Positions 39,870 to 48,949 of a DNA stretch of 64,000 nt are shown piece by piece. This DNA is from Variovorax sp. OAS795 (GTDB taxonomy: Bacteria; Pseudomonadota; Gammaproteobacteria; Burkholderiales; Burkholderiaceae_C), in NCBI RefSeq assembly GCF_040546685.1, contig NZ_JBEPOH010000002.1:682001-746000 (forward strand), given 5' to 3'. Both the position numbers and the translations under genes were made by a program. The notes under the pieces were generated by a model. It searched no databases. It was given only the letters and a program-made list of their open reading frames with translations, and was not told where the DNA came from. Position 1 is the stretch's first letter, and every line of letters begins with the position of its first letter.

Positions 39870-40856
39870 ATGACGATGAAGAAATTGCATGCCTGCCTGG
39901 TGGCGGCCGTGCTGCTTGGCGCGCAGGCCGCGGCCTTCGCGGACGACGCGGCAACGAAGAACTATCCGTCCCAGCCCATCAAGCTCATGGTGCCCTGGCC
40001 ACCGGGCGGCGGCGTGGACACCACGGCGCGCATCGTGTCCGACCTGCTCGGCCAGCGGCTGGGCCACCCCTTCGTGGTCGACAACCGCGCCGGTGCCGGC
40101 GGCAACATCGGCACCGAGCTCGCGGCGCGGCAAAAGCCCGATGGCTACAACCTGCTGATGTCCTCGATCAGTCCCAACGCAGTGAACGTGAGCCTCTACA
40201 ACAAGCTGGGCTTCGATCCGGTGAAGGACTTCGAGCCGATCATCTATGTCTCGGCCGTGCCCAACATCCTCGTGGTGCCGGCCAGTTCGCCGTTCAAGTC
40301 CGTCAAGGACGTGATCGATGCGGCGCGCGCGAACCCGGGCAAGCTCAACTACGCCTCCGGCGGCGTGGGCTCGTCGCAGCACCTGGCGGCGGTGCAGTTC
40401 GCCACCGCCGCCAAGCTCGACATCGTGCACGTGCCCTACAAGGGCACGTCGCCGGCCGAGTCCGACCTGGCCGCGGGCCATGTCTCGCTGATGCTCGACA
40501 CCACCACCTGCCTGCCCTTCATTGCGGCCGGCCGCATGCGTGCACTGGCCGTGGCATCGAAGCAGCGCAACCCCGCACTGCCCGACGTGCCCACCTTCGA
40601 CGAAGCGGGCCTGAAGGGCGTCTATGCGTCGTCGTGGTACGGGCTCTCGGCACCGGCGGGCACGCCGCGCCCGATCATCGACAAGCTCAACGCCGAGGCC
40701 AACGCGGTGCTCAAGTCGCCCGAGCTGCAAAAGCGCATGGCGGCGTTCGGTGCCGAGATCGGCGGCGGCACGCCCGAGGACTACGGCCGTTTCATGGCGA
40801 GCGAGACCAGGCGCTATGCGGAGATCGTGCGCATCTCGGGCGTGAAGCTCGACTGA
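39870..40856 (+). CDS. Bug/TctC-type solute receptor
   Basis: 328 residues with signal peptide ~1-25 ([19 protein letters not shown]...FADD). Segments: [66 protein letters not shown] and [28 protein letters not shown] precedes ATG 39870. It is the first gene of an operon with leuC-leuD-leuB copies (34 bp gap), so its ligand is probably the substrate or precursor of those enzymes. Confidence 0.9.
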   Translation: MTMKKLHACLVAAVLLGAQAAAFADDAATKNYPSQPIKLMVPWPPGGGVDTTARIVSDLLGQRLGHPFVVDNRAGAGGNIGTELAARQKPDGYNLLMSSISPNAVNVSLYNKLGFDPVKDFEPIIYVSAVPNILVVPASSPFKSVKDVIDAARANPGKLNYASGGVGSSQHLAAVQFATAAKLDIVHVPYKGTSPAESDLAAGHVSLMLDTTTCLPFIAAGRMRALAVASKQRNPALPDVPTFDEAGLKGVYASSWYGLSAPAGTPRPIIDKLNAEANAVLKSPELQKRMAAFGAEIGGGTPEDYGRFMASETRRYAEIVRISGVKLD

Positions 40857-40890
40857 TTTCCTTACTTTCCCAAAGCGACTTCTTTCATCC

Positions 40891-42312
40891 ATGCCTTCCG
40901 TTCCCCGCACCCTCTTCGAAAAGATCTGGCAGGCGCACCTGGTGATGCAGCGCGACGATGGCCAGGGCCTGCTGTACGTCGACCGCCACCTGGTGCAGGA
41001 CGGCTCCGCGCCCGCCTTCGAGATGCTGCGCCATCGCGGCCTCGCGGTGCGCCGGCCCGACCGCGCGTTCGCCACGCCCGACCACTACGTGCCGACCGCC
41101 TCGCGCGCGCTGTCCGACATCGCCGATCCCGAGAAGCGGGCCATGGCCGAGGCCCTGCAGCACGACAGCGCCGCCGCCGGCATCCGCTTCTTCGGCCTGG
41201 ACGACCTGCGCCAGGGCATCGTGCACGTGGTGGGGCCGGAGCAGGGCCTGAGCCTGCCCGGCAGCGTGATCGTCTGCGGCGACAGCCACACCGCCACGCA
41301 TGGCGCGCTCGGCGCGCTGGCCTTCGGCATCGGCGCCTCCGAAGTGGCGCACGTGCTCGCCACGCAGACCCTCTGGCAGCGCAAGCCGCGCACGCTGCGC
41401 GTGACCATCGACGGGCGGCTTCCCGAAGGCGTCTCGGCCAAGGACATCATCCTGGCCGTGATCGCGCGGCTCGGTGCCGGGGGCGGCACCGGCCACGTCA
41501 TCGAGTACGCGGGCGAGGCGATCCGCGCCCTTCCGATGGCGGGGCGCATGACGGTGTGCAACATGTCGATCGAGGCCGGCGCGCGGGCCGGCATGGTCGC
41601 GCCCGACGACACCACCTTCGAGTGGCTGGCCGGGCGCCCCGAGGCGCCGCAGGGCGCCGCCTGGGACGAGGCGGTGGCACGCTGGCGCCAGCTGCCCGGC
41701 GACGAGGGCGCCGTGTTCGACAACGCGCTGCAGCTTCGCGCCGGCGACATCGCGCCGATGGTCACCTGGGGCAACAGCCCCGAAGACGCGTTGCCGATCA
41801 CCGGCTGCGTGCCCGATCCCGCCCATGCCGCCAGCGCCGAGCGCCGCGAGACCATGGAGCGCACGCTGGCCTACATGGGACTGCGTCCGGGCCAGCCGCT
41901 CGGCGAGGTCGCGGTCGACCGCGTCTTCATCGGCTCCTGCACCAACGGCCGCATCGAGGACATGCGCAGTGCCGCCGAGGTGGTGCGCGGCCGCCGCGTG
42001 GCCGAAGGTGTCGAGGCCTGGGTCGTGCCCGGCTCGGGGCTCGTGAAGCAGCAGGCCGAGGCCGAGGGGCTCGACGCGGTGTTCCTTGCGGCCGGCCTGC
42101 AGTGGCGCCACGCCGGATGCTCCATGTGCCTGGGCACCAACGGCGACCAGGTGGCCGCGGGCCAGCGCTGCGCATCGACCTCCAACCGCAACTTCGTCGG
42201 CCGCCAGGGACCGGGATCGCGCACCCACCTGATGAGCCCTGCCATGGCCGCGGCAGCCGCCGTCACCGGCCGGCTGACCGATGTGCGCAGCCTGCTCGCC
42301 GCGCACCGCTGA
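40891..42312 (+). CDS. leuC: 3-isopropylmalate dehydratase large subunit (LeuC family)
   Basis: 473 residues of full family length. The three 4Fe-4S ligands are Cys350 (IGSCTNGR), Cys410 and Cys413 (CSMCLGTN). Other conserved segments: [45 protein letters not shown] and [14 protein letters not shown]. The aconitase-like enzyme isomerises hydroxy-di/tricarboxylates with LeuD. It is the second gene of the Bug-leuCDB operon; the presence of a receptor and LysR suggests catabolic use, perhaps of citramalate/isopropylmalate-like acids, rather than or in addition to leucine synthesis. Confidence 0.93.
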   Translation: MPSVPRTLFEKIWQAHLVMQRDDGQGLLYVDRHLVQDGSAPAFEMLRHRGLAVRRPDRAFATPDHYVPTASRALSDIADPEKRAMAEALQHDSAAAGIRFFGLDDLRQGIVHVVGPEQGLSLPGSVIVCGDSHTATHGALGALAFGIGASEVAHVLATQTLWQRKPRTLRVTIDGRLPEGVSAKDIILAVIARLGAGGGTGHVIEYAGEAIRALPMAGRMTVCNMSIEAGARAGMVAPDDTTFEWLAGRPEAPQGAAWDEAVARWRQLPGDEGAVFDNALQLRAGDIAPMVTWGNSPEDALPITGCVPDPAHAASAERRETMERTLAYMGLRPGQPLGEVAVDRVFIGSCTNGRIEDMRSAAEVVRGRRVAEGVEAWVVPGSGLVKQQAEAEGLDAVFLAAGLQWRHAGCSMCLGTNGDQVAAGQRCASTSNRNFVGRQGPGSRTHLMSPAMAAAAAVTGRLTDVRSLLAAHR

Positions 42313-42333
42313 GCGACAACCGGAATTCGAACG

Positions 42334-42936
42334 ATGGAAGCTTTCACCCGACTCGAGGCCGTGGCGGCGCCACTGCCCCGCGCGAACGTCGACACCGACC
42401 AGATCGTGCCCGCGCTCTACCTGCAGAAGCCGCGTTCCGACAACTTCGGCAACTATCTTTTTCGCGGCCTGCGGCATGACGCGAACGGCCAGCCCCGAGA
42501 CGGCTTCGTGCTCGACGAGCCGGCGTATGCGCAGGCGCGCATCCTGGTGGCCGGCCCCAACTTCGGCTGCGGCTCGTCGCGCGAGCACGCCGTCTGGGCG
42601 CTGTACGACGCGGGCTTTCGCGCCGTGGTGGCGCCGGGCTTCGGCGACATCTTCTTCGGCAACGCGCTGAAGAACGGCCTGCTGCCGGTGCGCCTGTCCG
42701 AAGCCGTGGTGCGGCAGATGCTGGCCGACCTGCGCGCGCATCCCGGCGCGCGCATGACGGTGGACCTGCGCGCGCAGACCGTCACCGGACCGCGCGGCGG
42801 CATCGAGCCTTTCGCGATCGATCCGTTCCCGCGCCATTGCCTGCTCGAGGGCCTGGACGAGATCGACTACACGCTGGCGCAGCACGCCGCCATCGACGCC
42901 TTCGAGCGGCGGTGCGAGGGTGGCCAGCCTTCCTGA
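42334..42936 (+). CDS. leuD: 3-isopropylmalate dehydratase small subunit (LeuD family)
   Basis: 200 residues: [47 protein letters not shown], with the swivelling-domain core [55 protein letters not shown] holds substrate-carboxylate contacts. Partner of LeuC (21 bp upstream) and followed by leuB after 26 bp. Length and motifs are standard for bacterial LeuD. Confidence 0.94.
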   Translation: MEAFTRLEAVAAPLPRANVDTDQIVPALYLQKPRSDNFGNYLFRGLRHDANGQPRDGFVLDEPAYAQARILVAGPNFGCGSSREHAVWALYDAGFRAVVAPGFGDIFFGNALKNGLLPVRLSEAVVRQMLADLRAHPGARMTVDLRAQTVTGPRGGIEPFAIDPFPRHCLLEGLDEIDYTLAQHAAIDAFERRCEGGQPS

Positions 42937-42962
42937 AACGAGACAACCCAGAAAGGTTTGAA

Positions 42963-44042
42963 ATGAAGATAGCAGTGATGCCGGGCGACGGCATTGGCCG
43001 CGAGGTCACGGCCGAGGCCGTGAAAGTGCTCAAGGCAGTGGTGGGCGGCGCCCGGCCCCTGGAACTGGTGGAGGCGGCGATCGGGCAGGCCGGCATCGAT
43101 GCCGCCGGCGATCCGCTGCCCGCCGCCACGAGCGAGATCGCGCGCAAGGCCGATGCGATCCTGTTCGGTTCGGCCGGCATGCCGGGCGACGAGGAGATCC
43201 CGTTCATGATGCGGCCGGGCGCGAGCCTGCTGCGCCTGCGCAAGGAGCTGGGCCTGTTCGCGAACTTCCGGCCCGCCTTCCTGTTTCCCGAGCTGATCGG
43301 CGCCTCGACGCTGAAAGCCGAAGTGGTCGACGGCCTCGACCTGATGATCCTGCGCGAGCTCACGGGCGACGTGTACTTCGGCGAGCCGCGGGGCAGCGGC
43401 CTCAACGCGGCCGGCGAGCGCGAGGCCTTCAACACCATGCGCTACTCGGAGCCGGAGATCGAGCGCATCGCGCATGTGGCGTTTCGCACCGCGCGGGCAC
43501 GCGGGCGCAAGCTGTGTTCGGTGGACAAGGCCAACGTGCTCGAGGTGATGCAGCTGTGGCGCGAGGTGGTCACGCGCGTCGGCGCGCAATACCCGGACGT
43601 GGCGCTCACGCACCTGTTCGTCGATGCGGCCGCCATGCAGCTGATGCGTGCGCCCCGGCAGTTCGACGTGATCGTCACCGGCAACATCTTCGGCGACATC
43701 CTCTCCGACGCGGCCGCAATGCTCACCGGGTCGATCGGCATGCTGCCATCGGCCTCGATGGCGGCGGGCAGCTTCGGGCTCTACGAGCCGGTGCACGGCA
43801 CCGCGCCCGACATCGCGGGCAAGAACCTCGCGAACCCCCTGGCCTCGATCCTGTCGATGGCGATGATGCTGCGCTTCTCGTTCGACCAGCCCGGCGCTGC
43901 CGGCCGCGTCGAAGGCGCCGTGCGCCGCGTGCTGGCCGATGGGCTGCGCACCGGCGACATCTTCCAGCCCGGCTGCACCCGCGTGGGCACCGAGGAGATG
44001 GGCGAGGCCGTGGTGGCGGCGCTTGGAAGGAGCGGCGGCTAG
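42963..44042 (+). CDS. leuB: 3-isopropylmalate dehydrogenase (LeuB family)
   Basis: 359 residues, [26 protein letters not shown]. Substrate segment [17 protein letters not shown], catalytic Tyr in [14 protein letters not shown], catalytic Lys in [19 protein letters not shown], metal Asp pair and signature in [26 protein letters not shown], and the NAD loop [23 protein letters not shown]. An NAD-dependent oxidative decarboxylase of 3-isopropylmalate or a related beta-hydroxyacid. Last gene of the Bug-leuCDB operon; its 3' end overlaps the convergent IclR gene by 4 bp. Confidence 0.93.
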   Translation: MKIAVMPGDGIGREVTAEAVKVLKAVVGGARPLELVEAAIGQAGIDAAGDPLPAATSEIARKADAILFGSAGMPGDEEIPFMMRPGASLLRLRKELGLFANFRPAFLFPELIGASTLKAEVVDGLDLMILRELTGDVYFGEPRGSGLNAAGEREAFNTMRYSEPEIERIAHVAFRTARARGRKLCSVDKANVLEVMQLWREVVTRVGAQYPDVALTHLFVDAAAMQLMRAPRQFDVIVTGNIFGDILSDAAAMLTGSIGMLPSASMAAGSFGLYEPVHGTAPDIAGKNLANPLASILSMAMMLRFSFDQPGAAGRVEGAVRRVLADGLRTGDIFQPGCTRVGTEEMGEAVVAALGRSGG

Positions 44043-44845
44043 CGCTGCGGCTCCGCCGCCATCAGCACCGCGCATGCCTTGTCCCGCAAGGCAAGCAGAG
44101 GTCCCCGCAATTCCTCTTCGGTGTCCCGGATGCTCGCCGCCGTGGCAACGCTCACATTGAAGACATGGATCGGCCGGCCGGGCATGACAAGCGGCGCGGC
44201 GAGCGCGACCACCTCGGGCTGCCATGACGCCACGCAATAGCCCCGCTGTTCGACGCTGGCCATCGCGGCGCCGATCTCGTCGCGGATCCGGCCCCATTCC
44301 GAACGCCGCGCGGCCTTGAATCCGGCCAGCAGCGCGCGCCGTTCTGCGGGTGGCGCTACGGCCAGGTAGGCCCTTCCCAGCGAGGTGAGTTCCATCGGCA
44401 CGCGCTGGCCCGCGACCACGTTGCGCAGCGCCACCTTGCGGTTGTAGCGCACCGATTCCAGATACACCATCTCATCGCGGTCCGGCGCCGCCAGGCCGAC
44501 ATTGATGCGCATCTTCTCGGCCAGTGCGCGCATCAGCGGCGCCACCGCATGGAGCACCGGCGATCCGGAGCGCATGGCGTGGCCCAGGCTCAGCACGGGG
44601 GCCGCCAGCCGGTAGGCCCGACGGCTGCGGTCATGCTCGAGCAGGCCGGTCTCGGCCAGCGTTTGCGTCAGGCGGCTCGCGGTCGCACGCGAGAGGCCGG
44701 TGCGCTCTGCGATCTCCCCGTTGCCCAGCAGGTCCGCACCCGGCCGGAAGGCGCGCAGGATCTCGATGCCCCGCACCAGGGACCGGTTCAGGAGCGGATC
44801 TTCGTGATGCTGGCGCCGCGGTATGGAGTCTGGAGGAGAGGGCAT
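44039..44845 (-). CDS. IclR-family transcriptional regulator
   Basis: 268 residues. Winged helix at ~18-80 ([53 protein letters not shown]) and the IclR effector domain at ~90-260 ([46 protein letters not shown]). It is divergent from the Bug/enoyl-CoA-hydratase operon, with a clear palindromic operator between them (44885-44903). IclR regulators of this type respond to aromatic or short carboxylic acids. Confidence 0.92.
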   Translation of the reverse strand: MPSPPDSIPRRQHHEDPLLNRSLVRGIEILRAFRPGADLLGNGEIAERTGLSRATASRLTQTLAETGLLEHDRSRRAYRLAAPVLSLGHAMRSGSPVLHAVAPLMRALAEKMRINVGLAAPDRDEMVYLESVRYNRKVALRNVVAGQRVPMELTSLGRAYLAVAPPAERRALLAGFKAARRSEWGRIRDEIGAAMASVEQRGYCVASWQPEVVALAAPLVMPGRPIHVFNVSVATAASIRDTEEELRGPLLALRDKACAVLMAAEPQR

Positions 44846-44884
44846 GAAAGGGGGCTCGAGGCGACAGGGCCGAGCCTAACGCAA

Positions 44885-44903
44885 ATTTCCATCCAGTGGA
44901 AAT
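44885..44903. promoter_or_regulatory. Candidate IclR operator
   Basis: ATTTCCA (44885-44891) and TGGAAAT (44897-44903) form a perfect 7-bp inverted repeat with a 5-bp centre, 40 bp upstream of iclR and 110 bp from the Bug gene. The half-site words are the same as those known for IclR operators (TGGAAAT/ATTTCCA), in the opposite order. Confidence 0.55.
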
Positions 44904-45013
44904 CGGGGGCTGTGCCACGAGGCCCATGCGCCTAAGCTGTACCCAGTCGACGAGAAGAGCCGCAGGGCCGCCCCGATGGATTTCGCACATTCCTTTTTTG
45001 ACGGAGACAGCCC

Positions 45014-46030
45014 ATGCAGAACACCACGATCCTGGCACGTGCCAGGAGCGCCCTTCTTCTTTCGATCGCCTGCGCCGCCGCAAGCCTGGCCGCGATGCCC
45101 GCGCGCGCGGCGTTTCCAGAGAAGCCGATCAAGCTCGTGGTGCCGTTCGCACCGGGCGGCGGTACCGACCTGGTGGCGCGCACCATGGCCATCACGATGG
45201 GCCAGGAGCTGGGCCAGCCCGTGATCATCGACAACAAGCCCGGCGCGGGCACGATCATCGGCACGGATGCGGTGGCCAAGAGCGCACCCGATGGCTACAC
45301 CATGGTGATGGCCACCGTCGCGCACGTGGTGAACCCGAGCATCCAGCCCAAGCTCCCGTACAACCACGACAAGGCTTTCACGCCGGTCATGCTGGTGGGC
45401 ATCTCCCCGAACGTGCTGGTGGTCCGCGCGGACAGCCCGCTCAAGTCGGTGAAGGACCTGCTCGATGCGGCCCGGAAGGACCCGGGAAAGCTCTCGTTCG
45501 CGTCGCAGGGCGCGGGCACGTCGGCCCACCTGGCCGGCGAGCTCTTCAAGAACCTCACCAGGACCAACATCACGCACATCCCGTACCGCGGCGCAGGCCC
45601 CGCCATCACCGACCTTCTGGGCGGACAGGTCGACGTGATGTTCGCGACCGCCGCGGCGGTGGGCAACTTCGTCGAGAGCGGCAAGCTGCGCGCGCTGGCC
45701 GTGACGACCGCCACGCGGTCCGCGGCCCCGGCCCTCGCGAAGGTACCGACCATCGCAGAGAGCGGCGTGCCCGGTTATGTCGCGGACAGCTGGTATGGCC
45801 TCTATGCGCCGGCAGGAACCCCGGCCGACGTGATCGTGCGCCTCAATGCGGCTGCGAAGAAAGCCGTGCAGACCGAAGCCTTCCGCAAGCGCGTGGAGTC
45901 CGAAGGCCTTGTGATCCAGGGCGGCTCGCCGCAGGACTTCGACAAGTACGCCAAGGGCGAGGAAGCGCGCTGGCGCAAGGTGGTCAAGGAAAAACAACAT
46001 CACCGCGGAATGAACGGAGAAACGAAATGA
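45014..46030 (+). CDS. Bug/TctC-type solute receptor
   Basis: 338 residues with a signal peptide of ~33 residues (MQNTTILARARSALLLSIAC...ARAAFPEK). Segments: KPIKLVVPFAPGGGTDLVART, VIIDNKPGAGTIIGTDAVAK, PDGYTMVMATVAHVVNPSI and ITHIPYRGAGPAITDLLGG. GGAGACAGCCC precedes the start. First gene of a four-gene operon with an enoyl-CoA hydratase (ATGA overlap), an acyl-CoA synthetase and an MmgE/PrpD protein, divergent from IclR. Confidence 0.9.
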   Translation: MQNTTILARARSALLLSIACAAASLAAMPARAAFPEKPIKLVVPFAPGGGTDLVARTMAITMGQELGQPVIIDNKPGAGTIIGTDAVAKSAPDGYTMVMATVAHVVNPSIQPKLPYNHDKAFTPVMLVGISPNVLVVRADSPLKSVKDLLDAARKDPGKLSFASQGAGTSAHLAGELFKNLTRTNITHIPYRGAGPAITDLLGGQVDVMFATAAAVGNFVESGKLRALAVTTATRSAAPALAKVPTIAESGVPGYVADSWYGLYAPAGTPADVIVRLNAAAKKAVQTEAFRKRVESEGLVIQGGSPQDFDKYAKGEEARWRKVVKEKQHHRGMNGETK

Positions 46031-46833
46031 GCAGCAGCAACCTGATCGAACTGGAAGTCGCCAACGGCATCGGCACCCTGTGGCTGAACCGCCCCGACAA
46101 GCGCAATGCGATGAGCGACGCCATGCGCACCGAATTCATCGCCGCGCTGGAGCACGTGACTTATGACAAGAGCATCCGCGCGCTGGTGCTGACGGGCCGC
46201 GGCAAGGGCTTCTGCGCTGGCGGCGACATTGCCGGCATGGAGCGTCGCATGCAGGCGCCCGCGGGCGAGGTCGGCTTCAACGGATGGAGCCGGCAGCAGC
46301 GCGTGCACCACACGCAGTCGCTCCTTCACACCATGCCCAAGCCGACGATCGCCGCGGTCAACGGCGCGGCCTCGGGCCTGGGTGCCGACACGGCACTGGC
46401 CTGCGACTTCATCATCGCGTCGGACGCCGCGAGCTTCAGCTGGTCGTACATCCATCGGGGCATCGTTCCCGACGGCGGCGGCATGTACTTTCTTCCGCGC
46501 CGGGTGGGCCTGGCCAAGGCCAAGGAACTCATCTTCAGCGGCCGCAAGGTGGAAGCCGGGGAGGCGCTGAAGCTCGGCATCGTCGATCGCCAATCGGAGG
46601 CCGAGGGCCTCGTGGCGGACGCGCAGCGCTGGGCCGCCGAGATGAGCAAGGGCTCGCCGACCGCGCTCGCACTGGGCAAGACGATCCTGAACCAGAGCTT
46701 CGAGTTGTCGTCGCACCAGGTGTTCGCCCAAGGCAGCCAGGCGCAAGGCATCTGCTACACCAGCACCGAGCACCGCGAATCGGTGATGGCGTTTCTCGCC
46801 AGGAGCGGCGCGAACAAGGAGTCCGCGCAATGA
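46027..46833 (+). CDS. Enoyl-CoA hydratase/isomerase (crotonase) family
   Basis: 268 residues, MSSSNLIELEVANGIGTLWLNRPDKRNAMSDAMRTEF. Oxyanion-hole segments are GKGFCAGGDIAGM and NGAASGLGADTALACDFIIAS; SWSYIHRGIVPDGGGMYFLPRRVG carries the Asp/Glu region (PDGG) expected for isomerase or hydratase chemistry. It acts on an enoyl-CoA made from the imported acid. Overlaps the Bug gene by ATGA and the next synthetase gene by 4 bp. Confidence 0.92.
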   Translation: MSSSNLIELEVANGIGTLWLNRPDKRNAMSDAMRTEFIAALEHVTYDKSIRALVLTGRGKGFCAGGDIAGMERRMQAPAGEVGFNGWSRQQRVHHTQSLLHTMPKPTIAAVNGAASGLGADTALACDFIIASDAASFSWSYIHRGIVPDGGGMYFLPRRVGLAKAKELIFSGRKVEAGEALKLGIVDRQSEAEGLVADAQRWAAEMSKGSPTALALGKTILNQSFELSSHQVFAQGSQAQGICYTSTEHRESVMAFLARSGANKESAQ

Positions 46834-48926
46834 ACGAGGTGAATGCCATCGCGAGGCTCCTGAAGCCGCGCAGCGTCGCGGTCATCGGCGCCTCCGGCGA
46901 CGCCGCGAAGACCGCGGGCCGCCCCGTGGCTTACCTTCGCAAGCATGGGTTCACCGGCGAAATCTACCCGGTCAATCCGCGCGCCGAAACGATCGGCGGC
47001 CTGCGCTGCTACCCCGACATCGCGTCGATTCCAGGCACGCCTGACGTCGGCATCGTGCTGCTCGGCGCCGAGCGCGCGCATCTCGCGGTGTGCGAACTCG
47101 CGGCGAAGGGAACCGCCGCCGCGATCGTGCTCGCGAGCGGCTACACCGAGACCGGCGAAGACGGCGCGCGCCGGCAGCGGCAGCTCATCGAAGCGGCCGG
47201 GGGCATGCGCATCCTGGGGCCCAACACGATCGGCTTGGTCAACCTGAGCGACAACATCGTGCTGTCGGCCAGCGGCGCGCTCGAGATGGATCATTTCCCG
47301 GTCGGCGGGATCGGCGTGGTCTCGCAGAGCGGCGGCATCCTGGGCGCGCTGCTGTCGCGCGCTGCGCCGCGCGGCATCGGCCTGTCGAAGCTGATCTCGA
47401 CCAGCAACGAAGTCGATCTCGAGCTCGCCGATTTCGTCGACCACCTGGCCGACGATCCGGAGACGAAGGTGATCGCGCTCTATGTCGAAAGCATCCGCAA
47501 TCCCGCGAAGTTCCGCGCCGCGGCACTGAAGGCCGCGAACGCCGGCAAGCCCGTGGTCGCTTTCAAGATCGGCCGCTCCGAGGCGGGCGCCAAGGCCGCG
47601 GTCTCGCACACCGGCGCACTGGCAGGCGCGGACAGCATGTACGACGCGCTGTTCAGGCAGGTTGGCGTGATCCGGGCCCAGACCTTCGGCGACCTGCTCG
47701 ACATTCCCGTGGCGCTGGCCACCGGCCGCAACCTGCGCGGCAATCGCATCGCCATCCTCACCTCCACCGGCGGCGCCGGCACGCTTGTGTCCGACGACCT
47801 GGGCATGCAGGGCTTCGACACGCCCCCGCCTGACGCCGCCACGGCCGAGGCCCTGCGCGCGCTGCAGAGCGGCGACCACGCCGTGCTCGACCGCAACCCG
47901 ATCGACGTGACCCTGGCCGGCCTGCAGCCGGACCTGCTGCGCGGCGCCATCAAGGTGCTGCTCGCAAGCCCGAGCTACGACGCGCTGGCCATCATCGTCG
48001 GCTCGTCCAGCCTGGCTATGCCCGAACTGATGGCAGGCGCCATCGAGGACTGCCTCCCCCTTTCGGACAAGCCCGTGATCGCCTATGTGAGCCCCCATGC
48101 GCCCGAAGTGGGAGCGCTGCTCACGCAGCGCGGCGTGCCGGCCTTCGCGGCGGCCGAGAGCTGCGCGGCCGCCCTCGGCGCCATGCGCAAGGTGGGCGAA
48201 TGGCAGGCGCCGGCGCCGGCCGATGCGGCGCGTCCAACGGTGCCCATCGACGACATTCCGTCCGGCTCGCTGGACGAAGCCCAGGCCAAGCAGCTGTTCA
48301 CGCGCTTCGGCATCGATGGCGCGGGCGAGCGCGTGGTGGCAACGCCTTCGGAGGCCGAAGCGGCGGCGCGCGAACTCGGCGGACGCGTCGTGCTGAAGAT
48401 CCTGTCGGCCCAGATCACCCACAAGAGCGACGTCGGCGGCGTGGCCGTGAACCTCACGCCGCAGACGGTGGGCGCGCGTCTGCAGGCGATGGCTTCCGAG
48501 GTGGAAGCCAAGGCCGGCGTGCGGCCCGAGCGCTTCCTGGTGCAGGAGATGGTGGGCGGCGGCACCGAGCTGATCCTGGGCATGCACCACGACGTGCTGG
48601 GCACGGCCATCCTGCTCGGCATGGGTGGCGTCACCGCCGAGCTGTTCAAGGACACGTCGATGCGCCTCCTGCCGCCGCAAGGTGGGCTCCGTCGCGAAGA
48701 GGCCATCGGCATGGCGCAGGAGCTCAAGACCTGGCCGCTGCTGGACGGCTTTCGCGGCCGTCCCAAGGCCGACGTCGAAGCACTGGCCACCGCCATCGTC
48801 GCCTTCTCGCGCATGGCGGCGCAGCTCGGAGATCGCCTTGCCGAGGCCGAGATCAACCCGCTGTTCGTCTTGCCCGAAGGGCAGGGCGTGCGCGCGGCCG
48901 ACGGCGTCGTCGTGCTGGCCGGCTGA
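46830..48926 (+). CDS. Acetate-CoA ligase/acyl-CoA synthetase (NDP-forming) family
   Basis: 698 residues with the fused alpha and beta parts of ADP-forming acyl-CoA synthetases. The CoA-binding domain begins at residue ~8 (LLKPRSVAVIGASGD), the succinyl-CoA ligase-like part has GVVSQSGGILGALL and the phospho-His region KAAVSHTGALAGADSMYDALFRQVG (SHTGALAG). The ATP-grasp domain (~485-695) contains VVLKILSAQITHKSDVGGV and ending AEINPLFVLPEGQGV. It makes or salvages a CoA ester in the same operon. Substrate unknown. Confidence 0.9.
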   Translation: MNEVNAIARLLKPRSVAVIGASGDAAKTAGRPVAYLRKHGFTGEIYPVNPRAETIGGLRCYPDIASIPGTPDVGIVLLGAERAHLAVCELAAKGTAAAIVLASGYTETGEDGARRQRQLIEAAGGMRILGPNTIGLVNLSDNIVLSASGALEMDHFPVGGIGVVSQSGGILGALLSRAAPRGIGLSKLISTSNEVDLELADFVDHLADDPETKVIALYVESIRNPAKFRAAALKAANAGKPVVAFKIGRSEAGAKAAVSHTGALAGADSMYDALFRQVGVIRAQTFGDLLDIPVALATGRNLRGNRIAILTSTGGAGTLVSDDLGMQGFDTPPPDAATAEALRALQSGDHAVLDRNPIDVTLAGLQPDLLRGAIKVLLASPSYDALAIIVGSSSLAMPELMAGAIEDCLPLSDKPVIAYVSPHAPEVGALLTQRGVPAFAAAESCAAALGAMRKVGEWQAPAPADAARPTVPIDDIPSGSLDEAQAKQLFTRFGIDGAGERVVATPSEAEAAARELGGRVVLKILSAQITHKSDVGGVAVNLTPQTVGARLQAMASEVEAKAGVRPERFLVQEMVGGGTELILGMHHDVLGTAILLGMGGVTAELFKDTSMRLLPPQGGLRREEAIGMAQELKTWPLLDGFRGRPKADVEALATAIVAFSRMAAQLGDRLAEAEINPLFVLPEGQGVRAADGVVVLAG

Positions 48927-48949
48927 GCTGCGGATCGAGGAGCACGCAC

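Noticed and set aside
40885..42885. 666-codon frame antisense to leuC and leuD
   Set aside because: Shadow of well-supported leuCD with intact Fe-S cysteines.
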